The position numbers were made by a program, and so were the translations under genes. The notes below the pieces were generated by a model that made no database searches, was not told the origin of the DNA, and worked only from the letters and a program-made list of their open reading frames with translations. Positions 19,014-26,971 of a stretch of 64,000 nucleotides of DNA are shown here, piece by piece (position 1 is the stretch's first letter; every line of letters begins with the position of its first letter). Origin of the DNA: Pycnococcus provasolii (Eukaryota; Chlorophyta; Pseudoscourfieldiophyceae; Pseudoscourfieldiales); NCBI GenBank assembly GCA_049487715.1, contig CP150550.1, positions 558,001 through 622,000 on the forward strand, read 5' to 3'.

Positions 19014-19018
19014 TTACA
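19014..19018 (-). terminator. TGTAA polyadenylation signal of D-glutamate cyclase gene
   Basis: On the minus strand TGTAA occurs about 13 nt past the stop codon at 19031. Motif and position only. Confidence 0.5.
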
Positions 19019-19030
19019 GTTAATTATAAC

Positions 19031-20935
19031 TCAGATGAGAAGCGCGCTCAACAAACTCCTGAGGTCGCGTACGCAGCGCTCCGTGTCGTCGAGAGGTCGG
19101 CCGTCCACAGTCGCCTCCGCTCGTGCCGTCGTGCCATCCACCGCTCCGCCGTCATTCACGCTACGGACGACGTCAGCGCTTGCGTCGCCCTCGAGAGGAA
19201 GCAGGTCTTCTCCCACACGCAGAGACAGGCTCGCGAGCAGGCCGTAGCACCCGTAGTTGGACGCCGCGCAGACGACAAGTGCATCGCAGCCCACGACACA
19301 GCCACCCCCGTGCGGGAGTACGCTCGGCAATTCGTGTATGGCTGATATGCAGTTTCCCATTCCCAGCTCGTTGCCGCCATCACCCACAGCCACAATTGGA
19401 CAGCCTCGTGCCGCAAAGGCGTCGCACAGCAGGTCGGTACGCGCCGTTACGCCGGACATTTCCACGCCACGCATGTTGCGGCATCGGCCATCCGAATCCG
19501 GCCCAGGTCGCTCGACGCATATGAGCAGGTCGCACGATTCCGCGACGCGCGCGCACGCGACGCGCGCCTCGCTCTCATCCATCGGAATCACCATAACGTC
19601 TGCGCCGTCGCACGTTGAGCGCACGCAATGCTCGCACAGCTCGTCTGTCACCGCGACGCCAACGACGCCTGGGATTCGCTCCAATCCTCGCAGCAGCGCC
19701 ACTGCTCCTGGAGGCCCGTCCGTCTCAGGTGCATTGCCACGCTCGATGTAGAATCCCGTCAGCACCGCAACGCGCGCCGTCGCCGTCTCATTGCGAGCTA
19801 TCGAATTAAGGATTGCGCCTAGCACGACGTCCGCCGCCACGCCAAGAAAAGCCTCGCCGTTCAGGCCACGAGGGTGCGCGTGCAACTCACACATGCCGCG
19901 CACGTCGCCGTGCAGCACGATTCGCTCCATCGCCAACGAAGGGAGGCCCGCAGAAGAGGACGGGGGTAGCAGAGACGCTACCCGCTCTTCTTCGCCATCT
20001 CGCTCGCCCTCGATCGTGTCGGCGCACATCACGTCGGCAACCATCATGAAGCCTGGAGAATGCGAGCATGCGAGCGGTAGCCTCGCATTCTCGAGCGCCA
20101 CCTGCGGCGTCACACCACAGCCCCAGAAAACTGGCACATGTGTGCCATCGGCAATCTTCGACAGAACCTCGTCCGTTGGCGCGTCGCCAAATTCCGGCGA
20201 AGCGAGGTCTGCGACGCCAATCGCCGCTGGATCGCCCACGTGCACGGGCCCACCGTGCTGCGACGGATACCTCGCACTGACGGCGCACGCACGCTCCACC
20301 TCCTCGCCCAACGCAAAGGGACGCATGCTAACGACCATGCTCCCACCGAACGCGCCGGACGGATGCAGTGGAATGCTCGTGCGATACATGGGCACATTGC
20401 GTCCGGCGTCGACGTGCGCGACAGGAAGTCCCTCGTCGATGAGCGCAGACTCGAACGTGAACGAGCACCCGATGGCGAAAGCCACGAACTTTCCCTCGTC
20501 GCTAGCACTCTCGCGGGCCCATGCCGCCAGGTCTGGCACGTCCGCAACTGCGACGCCGTCGCGGAAGACGCGGTAGCTCGGCGCATCCGTGTTGGCGAAC
20601 GCGAATGCCGTGTCGCCAGGCGTGAGCCTCGCGAGGTGAAATGCTCTCTCCTCGTGAAGTGCGTGCGCCTCCAACGTCCTGTCAACAAGCGGGCACGGAA
20701 CGCTGTTGGCACGGCAGAAGCTTGCAAAGTCATCGGCGTGTTCCAGCGGCACGAACGCCAGGTTGGTTTGCACGCGTCCACGGGCGAGTCCGGACGTGCC
20801 CGCAGGGTCTGATGCGGACTGCAAGTGTCCGTGTCGAGACAGCAGACGCACGCCAGCACCCGTTCGCTTCATGCGAGACACCAGCTGCTGCGTCTTCTGG
20901 CTGTGTGTCAGCTGCGTATTGGGCGTTACGGGCAT
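19031..20935 (-). CDS. DGLUCY: D-glutamate cyclase, two-domain type
   Basis: This matches the two-domain architecture of mammalian DGLUCY, which converts D-glutamate to 5-oxo-D-proline. The N-terminal half (about residues 55-320) is a DUF1445 domain, with the signature NVPMYRTSIPLHPSGAFGG then VVSMRP and later GCGVTPQVAL and SHSPGFMMVADV. The C-terminal half (about 345-630) resembles DUF4392 glutamate cyclase (VLTGFYIERGNAPETDGPPG, IVAVGDGGNELGMGNC). The first 30 residues are Thr/Gln/Arg-rich with few acidic residues and could serve mitochondrial import, as in mammals; this is inferred. Length (634 aa) agrees with the animal enzyme. The ATG at 20935 is clear. Confidence 0.88.
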   Translation of the reverse strand: MPVTPNTQLTHSQKTQQLVSRMKRTGAGVRLLSRHGHLQSASDPAGTSGLARGRVQTNLAFVPLEHADDFASFCRANSVPCPLVDRTLEAHALHEERAFHLARLTPGDTAFAFANTDAPSYRVFRDGVAVADVPDLAAWARESASDEGKFVAFAIGCSFTFESALIDEGLPVAHVDAGRNVPMYRTSIPLHPSGAFGGSMVVSMRPFALGEEVERACAVSARYPSQHGGPVHVGDPAAIGVADLASPEFGDAPTDEVLSKIADGTHVPVFWGCGVTPQVALENARLPLACSHSPGFMMVADVMCADTIEGERDGEEERVASLLPPSSSAGLPSLAMERIVLHGDVRGMCELHAHPRGLNGEAFLGVAADVVLGAILNSIARNETATARVAVLTGFYIERGNAPETDGPPGAVALLRGLERIPGVVGVAVTDELCEHCVRSTCDGADVMVIPMDESEARVACARVAESCDLLICVERPGPDSDGRCRNMRGVEMSGVTARTDLLCDAFAARGCPIVAVGDGGNELGMGNCISAIHELPSVLPHGGGCVVGCDALVVCAASNYGCYGLLASLSLRVGEDLLPLEGDASADVVRSVNDGGAVDGTTARAEATVDGRPLDDTERCVRDLRSLLSALLI

Positions 20936-21297
20936 GGTGCGCCCGGTGTGGCGGACGGAGATAGATAACTATTGATCGCACCTGCTTGAAACGGTCAATG
21001 CGAACCCCGAAAGCGCATGCGTTGGATCCTAACCCCTAAACAGCAACGCGCCTCAATCAAAGGCGGGCGAAGGCGAAGGCCGGGGAGCGAATGGGCGGGA
21101 GGAGTGCTTCGACCCTACCCTACCCTCGTTTTTCTACAAACCAAACCAAACCATCTGTCTTTCGCTTTCGACACCTCCCAGACCACACCACCCCGGCCCC
21201 GCGGGCGCGCAAATCTACCCCTCGCACTACTTACCTCCTCGGGTCCGCACTTTCTTCTGCTCTGTAGTCTGTACTGCGGCGGCGAGCAAACGGAGCA
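20936..21297. promoter_or_regulatory. Divergent promoter with CCTAACCCCTAAAC box
   Basis: This 362-nt gap lies between the divergent D-glutamate cyclase gene and the acidic-protein gene. The 14-nt word CCTAACCCCTAAAC at 21028-21041 recurs exactly at 26599-26612, another divergent promoter. The rest is C-rich with no gene. Confidence 0.55.
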
Positions 21298-21978
21298 ATG
21301 GTGATGGTGGCAGCGAGTACCGCGCACGCTACTCCTCCTCACGCTGCTCACGCCAATCTCTCGTCCATCATGGAGACGTCGTCGTCGCGATCAGGTGGGT
21401 CTTCGTCGCGATCTGCGGGAGGGGCGTCGTCATCATCAAATTCATCATCGCCAGGCGCGATGAGACGTGGGGATGATCACGATGGGAGGAAGAAGAACGA
21501 ACCTGTCGTGCACTCGCCAGAGGAACTTCAAAGTGTGCGCACGAGTGTGCAGGCGGCGGTGACGCATTTACTCGCATGCGGTGAAGATAACAACAACGAT
21601 GGCATCAAGTCTTCTCCCCGACGAAGACGTTTCGTCGCGTTGCTCGCGCTTCCAACTTCGGACGGTGACGATGATGAAGGAAAGGAGTGCTTGAACATCA
21701 GCCAGGCAGCTATGGAGACGCTCACAACAATGCGCGAGCAGCAGGACGTTTGTGGTTTTGAAGTGGAAAAGCATCGCCTCTTCAAAACAGGACGCATGGA
21801 GCTCCAACTGCTCTTCGCGCGAGAACAACAAGAGCAGCAGCAACAAAAGGTGAACGACACTGCCATGAAGCCGACAACACACAACATGATTGCAGAGGAG
21901 AAGGAGAGGATCAAGTTGAGCTTCGAACAAACGGACGAGGAGTTCTTCTCGCAAGAGCCACCGCCGCATGCAGAGTCG

Positions 21979-22010
<32 letters not shown>

Positions 22011-22797
22011 CTCCACACCTATGTTCATTCGCGCACCAACACCATCATCGCTCGCTGCTGCTGCACAACACATCAGTCCAGGTCTCGAGAGCGTGTATGA
22101 TTCGGAGGAGTCAGATCTCGAGGAGGAGGAGGAGGAGGAGGAGGAGGAGGAGGAGGAGAGTGTTTTTCTTGCGACGAACGACGGCGTGAAGGGATTGGAG
22201 GACCTAACGATATCTATCGACACTCTTGAGTTTGACGCTGATTTGGCAGCCGCATCGGCTCAGAAACCTGACAACAAAGAAAGAGTGGAGCTAGAAGATG
22301 ACTACTGCGAGGAGGAAAATGGCTACTGCTACGCCATCTTGTCTACACCGACCAGACCACCCCCACCTGCACCGAAGATGACGGCGGTGAAAAGCAACAG
22401 CAACAACGACGAGGACGACGAGGACGACGACTTGTGTTGGGCGAAGGAGATGAAATTCCTATCGTCATCATCCAGCAGCACAACAAAAAATACACCTAAG
22501 CAGCAGCAAGAGGAGATGTTCGAAACCCCACCCAGCACTCATCGCACGATTGTGGAAGAAGAAGATTCGACGACGGAACGCACGAAGATGGGGAAGCAAG
22601 TATTGAGCGAATTTGACGAAGATATCATCTCAGCGCTCCAATCTCAAATGGCTCTTGCCGTCGCCGCATCGAACGCGGCAATTTCAACCCTCGAGTCGCG
22701 AGCTGATCGTGCTGAGAAAGATCTGGTGAGCTTGAAAACAGATCTCGTTCGCCTACTCGGCGACATACGTCTGAAGGTGCGTAATGCGATGCATTAA
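21298..22797 (+). CDS. Acidic low-complexity protein, unknown, 499 aa
   Basis: The family is not recognised. The sequence is dominated by Ser-rich (residues 25-52), Gln-rich and two long Glu runs (nt about 21978-22008 and 22120-22156), with Asp/Glu clusters throughout. The C-terminal 60 residues (SALQSQMALAVAASNAAIST and on) look like an amphipathic coiled coil. No signal peptide or transmembrane helix is seen. The composition fits a disordered nuclear or scaffold protein, but that is inference. The ATG at 21298 is followed by a second at 21304. GC content in this gene is lower than in neighbouring housekeeping genes. Confidence 0.65.
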
Positions 22798-22919
22798 AGA
22801 TTTTTGTGGAAGAAGAAGGGGCGGAAAACAACGGGGAGCGGAGAGGCGATTAATCACGACGAGTAAAAACCAAGATCACTCATTCCGAAGTTCACAACAC
22901 GTCAATATTTTGATTAAAA

Positions 22920-24938
22920 TTACAGCTCATCCTTCTGCTTACCCAATCTCTTCTTCTTCTTCTTCTTCTTCTCCTTCTCCGCCGTGCTTCGTGATTCAAA
23001 TGCAAAGCCTTTGGTAGAGCTCATCGTGCGAGAAGCCTCCGGCTCGCGGCCACTTTGGTAAGAAAGCGAGGGAAGAACGAGCTCGACGCGCTGGCGACCG
23101 GCATGCAGCGCCGTAATCATGAGCTCCTTCTCACGTGCGCTGACGCGCAGCGCGCTGATCCAGAATGCCGATGGCCGGTGCGGTGAGCACGTTGCGGCGG
23201 AGGCAGCATCACCACCATCACTAGCAGAGGATGATAAGCACGCCTCCTGTGCCTCAACATAGGCAGTTTCGTTCGCAAGTCGAGCAAGCAATCTGATGTC
23301 ATCCGCGTCGCTCTGCGCGTAAGCCTCCAACTGGCGCTCCATGCTCACTTCGAATAGCATCATGGCATTGTACTCCATTAGAGGGTCGATAGGCTGGTTC
23401 GGGTCGAACTCCTCCTCGGCTATCGCAACGAGCTCAGTGAAATTGGCACATGCAACTCGCAGCGCGCAGAGCAATTGCGGCGACGGTCCCGCCATCGTTA
23501 CGGCGTCAACGACACGCCCAATCTCTCCCAAGGATGGGTCGTCCGAAAAGCGACACTTTCGAACAGCCTCCACACGCTTCATCGAGCGACTCTGCAAGTC
23601 TACGTCTGCATGCGCCATCTCCATTTCCTCGAGCTCTTCCTCGAGCTCCTCTTCGCCGATGCGATGCGCCAGTGCCAGCTGAATCATGGCATGATGCATG
23701 AATCCTCTCTCGACCAGCGTCCTCGAATCGCCAGCGCGCGGATTCGGGGGCGCCTCCTTGCTCTCTGCGGCGGCGTTGAGCTGTTTCAACTGCTCGTGCT
23801 CGATGAGATCGTCGAGGTCGTCGTCAATCGGTGCAACGCCGTAACGACCAAGAATCTCCGCATCAGGCAAAAGGCTGTCGCGCCTGACCACAGGCTCGAG
23901 GCCCACGCGTGTGTTATGAAATGGCACGAAGATGACTTCGTCCGCGTGCTCTGGATCGCTCCGCGGCTGTCCAATGAATGACGAAGAAGAAGAAGAAGAA
24001 GACGACGAAGAAGAAGAAGACAATGTCGACGCCGATACAAGACGTGGCGTGGCACCTCGAGGGTGATGAGGAAGCAGGTGCAGCAGTGGGCATATGGCCA
24101 GAAAGCTCCGGCTTTTTCCTGCGCCATTGCTTTCATCAGGCACGTGCACGCGCGTCATCGCATGGCGCGTCCACGCGAGACCCCACTTCAGGCGGTCGTC
24201 GTAGTACTGTGTAGGGGGGAAAAACGACTCGAAGCGATCCAGGATGAGCTTTCGCGCAAGATGCACGAAGCGCTGGTAGAGCGAGTTGAACATACGACTG
24301 AGCTGCGACGACGCGAACGTCTCTTTAAGTGCCGCGGTTGCGTTGACGTCGAAGTGCACGGCGAAGATCGACGGAGGCAGTTTGTCTGGCGGAAAGAACG
24401 TCGCGTCCAGCAGCGGCGCGTACGGTGACTGCTCCCCTCTGTGCACCTCGTGCAGCAGCAGCATTGCAAGTCCGAATTCCTCGCTAGAATAGAAAAGCGG
24501 ACGTAGAAAATCCGCAAGCCTCTTATCACCGTACTCGAGATTGGCAAGGCAAAGGCACGTCTTCAAGCTCACTGCAAGGCTTGCGTTCCTGAGCGCGGAC
24601 TGCTCGTCGACGACGTACTCGCCGGCCGACTTTCTGCTTTCACCCGTGGCGGTGGTGGCGGCGGAGGCGGCTTCCACCGGCTTGACCAGCACGCCGCGCT
24701 CAATACGCGCGATGTTTGGGACCTGTTGATTCGGCGCGTGTGGTACGTGGCTAGACATGTCGTCCGTCTCCACCTGTGAGTAGACCACTCCGTCGATCTT
24801 GGTCGTCGCGTGCGACGTGATCCAGTCGAGCAGCGCTCTGTCGGCGTTCGTGGGAAAGGACGCCTCAGCTACCGCAGGCAAGGCTGCCACCAGCGCAAGT
24901 GTGATCAAGGCAACGGCATGTATTGGCCTGACCGACAT
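22920..24938 (-). CDS. SET-like protein with signal peptide and KDEL
   Basis: About 672 residues. The N-terminus (MSVRPIHAVALITLALVAAL then PAVAEA) is a good signal peptide, and the protein ends in QKDEL, the ER retention signal, so it should be ER-luminal. The body resembles SET-domain lysine methyltransferases of the Rubisco LSMT/SETD3/SETD6 type: RGVLVKP near the start, a split SET core around FLAICPLLHLLPHHP (the usual DxxNH is degenerate), and a helical C-terminal substrate-binding-like region. A Ser run (nt about 23980-24020) interrupts the SET core. The ATG at 24938 puts the signal peptide first; an upstream ATG at 24995 would add 19 Arg-rich residues. Activity is doubtful given the altered NH motif. 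Confidence 0.72.
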   Translation of the reverse strand: MSVRPIHAVALITLALVAALPAVAEASFPTNADRALLDWITSHATTKIDGVVYSQVETDDMSSHVPHAPNQQVPNIARIERGVLVKPVEAASAATTATGESRKSAGEYVVDEQSALRNASLAVSLKTCLCLANLEYGDKRLADFLRPLFYSSEEFGLAMLLLHEVHRGEQSPYAPLLDATFFPPDKLPPSIFAVHFDVNATAALKETFASSQLSRMFNSLYQRFVHLARKLILDRFESFFPPTQYYDDRLKWGLAWTRHAMTRVHVPDESNGAGKSRSFLAICPLLHLLPHHPRGATPRLVSASTLSSSSSSSSSSSSSSFIGQPRSDPEHADEVIFVPFHNTRVGLEPVVRRDSLLPDAEILGRYGVAPIDDDLDDLIEHEQLKQLNAAAESKEAPPNPRAGDSRTLVERGFMHHAMIQLALAHRIGEEELEEELEEMEMAHADVDLQSRSMKRVEAVRKCRFSDDPSLGEIGRVVDAVTMAGPSPQLLCALRVACANFTELVAIAEEEFDPNQPIDPLMEYNAMMLFEVSMERQLEAYAQSDADDIRLLARLANETAYVEAQEACLSSSASDGGDAASAATCSPHRPSAFWISALRVSAREKELMITALHAGRQRVELVLPSLSYQSGREPEASRTMSSTKGFAFESRSTAEKEKKKKKKKRLGKQKDEL

Positions 24939-25236
24939 ACGAGCCGGCCGCCTCGCCGTTCGCCGGAACCACGAGCACGTGATGCGAGCGGGCATGAGGC
25001 GTTTGTGCAGTGGTAAAGGTTTATGGCTCGCTGGCACGAGGTCGCGTTTGGCAGCGAGGGAGTGTGCTGGAAGGGAAGAGGGGAAGAGGGAGAGGGAGAG
25101 GACGGGTCGTGCAAGGTGGAGCGGGGGGCGACCGCACGTCCGCACTGCCGCACCTCACCATCGTTGGATAGGGTAGTCTTGTAGGGTGGTAAACCTTTAT
25201 GTAAAGTCGATTTTACGTCGCGGGAAAAAAGATTCA
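24939..25236. other. Spacer between SET-like and DUF1350 genes
   Basis: This should hold the promoter of the SET-like gene and the 3' end of the DUF1350 gene, both minus strand. No gene is supported. Confidence 0.5.
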
Positions 25237-26580
25237 CTACAAGAGAAACGTCGCTATGGCGGCCGCCACCTTCTTCGCAGCCTCAGGGTCGCCAAGCTTT
25301 ATTGGACCACCATCCGAGCCGCGCTCTCTGGCGCGTTCCTGCGCATCGGATCCTGCGCCCGCCGCCGCCGCCGCCTCTGCCGCAGCTTTGCCCACGTCCA
25401 CCGTGAGCGCGACAGGTGCAAGATGGCCGATCGCCACGTCACGCTCGCGCCTCGTCTTCGCCTCCATGCCAATCTCGCGTGCGATTTCGTCGGAGTTATC
25501 CAGCTTGTCACCTTCGAAGCTCATGACGAGCACACCATTGGCGGGAGAGACGAAGCTCGTGCGTGCACGCTGCATCGTCTCCTCTGGACCGGGCGTGAAT
25601 TCCACTCCCACCGACTGCGCCGCGCGCTCAGCCATGCGCGCCACCATGGGCACGGCGCCGAGCGCGAATCGCACGCCACTATCGAGGTTAGCTTTTTGAG
25701 AGAGCTCCGCCGCAACCTCCTCGATCAGGCTGATGGTGTCTACGGCGGAGAAATTGTTGTAAGCCAAGAGCGTGAGCGAAGCGCATGGCGCGGACCTCAG
25801 AACGTCCTCGCCAGGACGCCAGCTCACCTCCACGCCGTCGTCGTCGTCGTCGCCGGAGACGGACGCCAATAGAACCGTTTCTCCCGCTCTGGCGTTCTCC
25901 ATTGCCATTTCGCCGCATAAGCTCAAAAGTTGCAGCTTGGCACCCAGGCTATGCCCCACGCGGTGCACGGGTAGTTCTGCAGGAAGTCCATACTTCCCCC
26001 GCAACACGTCCCACGCCTGCTTGAAGTCATCCTGCGCCTGCCTCGCGAGCGCGTCGTGGTCCAAACTCAGCTCGTACGGCGTCGCGACGACGACGACGCT
26101 TGCATACTCGCTAATTAGGCGTCCCAGAATGTCGTAGCTCGCGCTAGGATACGCGCCAAGCAGCGCACCTCCGAGTAAGTGAACCACCCCTCGCGGCGCG
26201 CCGACGGGCACAACCGCCTTCGCGCCATTCGTTCCTGGAATGCTCTCCCATTCGCCACCGCTGCCACCACTGCCTCCGTTCCTTGCGCGCGCTTCCAGTG
26301 CGCGCTCTGTCTCCACGAGCTTGGACCGGAGCTCGATCGCACCCGGAACAGCATCCACCCAGGGCGTGCCCTCGTCGTTCCCAGATGCTGCCACCGCCGC
26401 CACCGTTCGTCGTGTTTGTGGTGTGTTCAGCCTCGGCTTTCTGCCCAGGCCCAGCTTCCTTGGCGCACGCACCCGCTGTGTGTTGGGGCCATGAAGTCGG
26501 CTGTTGTTGTTGGTTGAGATATGCTGCCAGCATGGGGCAGCTGCGGATAGTCCTATGTGAAGAACCCGACCAGATGCCAC
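25237..26580 (-). CDS. DUF1350 plastid protein, start uncertain
   Basis: This matches the DUF1350 family of chloroplast/cyanobacterial proteins with an alpha/beta-hydrolase-like fold. Family-like blocks are GVVHLLGGALLGAYPSASYD, LISEYASVVVVATPYELSLD, HRVGHSLGAKLQLLS (nucleophile-elbow-like GHSLG) and YNNFSAVDTISLIEEV. The N-terminal 65 residues are basic and Ser/Thr/Asn-rich with no acidic residues, like a transit peptide. There is no in-frame ATG before this region: the frame opens with GTG at 26580 and meets an upstream stop at 26593. An ATG at 26533 lies in another frame, so a 5' exon, non-ATG start or frameshift is likely. The biochemical function of the family is not established. Confidence 0.78.
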   Translation of the reverse strand: MASGRVLHIGLSAAAPCWQHISTNNNSRLHGPNTQRVRAPRKLGLGRKPRLNTPQTRRTVAAVAASGNDEGTPWVDAVPGAIELRSKLVETERALEARARNGGSGGSGGEWESIPGTNGAKAVVPVGAPRGVVHLLGGALLGAYPSASYDILGRLISEYASVVVVATPYELSLDHDALARQAQDDFKQAWDVLRGKYGLPAELPVHRVGHSLGAKLQLLSLCGEMAMENARAGETVLLASVSGDDDDDGVEVSWRPGEDVLRSAPCASLTLLAYNNFSAVDTISLIEEVAAELSQKANLDSGVRFALGAVPMVARMAERAAQSVGVEFTPGPEETMQRARTSFVSPANGVLVMSFEGDKLDNSDEIAREIGMEAKTRRERDVAIGHLAPVALTVDVGKAAAEAAAAAGAGSDAQERARERGSDGGPIKLGDPEAAKKVAAAIATFLL

Positions 26581-26971
26581 ATTGAGCCCGACCTACTTCC
26601 TAACCCCTAAACTGCAGCTCCGTAGGTGGACAGGGGAACTATGATCTGCGATGTGACTTGTTCGATCGCGTGCTTTCCCCTCCCCTCCCGTCTTCTCTTC
26701 ATCTCCCCTGCGATTTCGGTCGACCAGGGAGGGGGGGGCTCGGCCTGCTTCGCCCCCCTCGTTCCGTCTGTCGCTTCAACTCACATCACCACACGCGTGC
26801 TTGTCACACCTCTCCTTCTCGTCGCTCTTCGCCAACGACGCAGGGACGGGGCGATCGCAACTCCGCACTCACCTGTCTCACCGTCAAGCGCCAACAGGGA
26901 ACAGGCGCAAGCTGCCCTCGAATACCTTACCTGAGAGCGGAGTGAAACGTGCAAAGCACGCTCGCGCAAAC
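26581..26971. promoter_or_regulatory. Promoter region of the RecQ-RdRP gene
   Basis: This 391-nt region is divergent with the DUF1350 gene. It carries CCTAACCCCTAAAC at 26599-26612 (same 14-nt word as at 21028). The plus-strand frame of the RecQ-RdRP N-terminus is open from 26801 but has no ATG before 26972. Confidence 0.5.
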
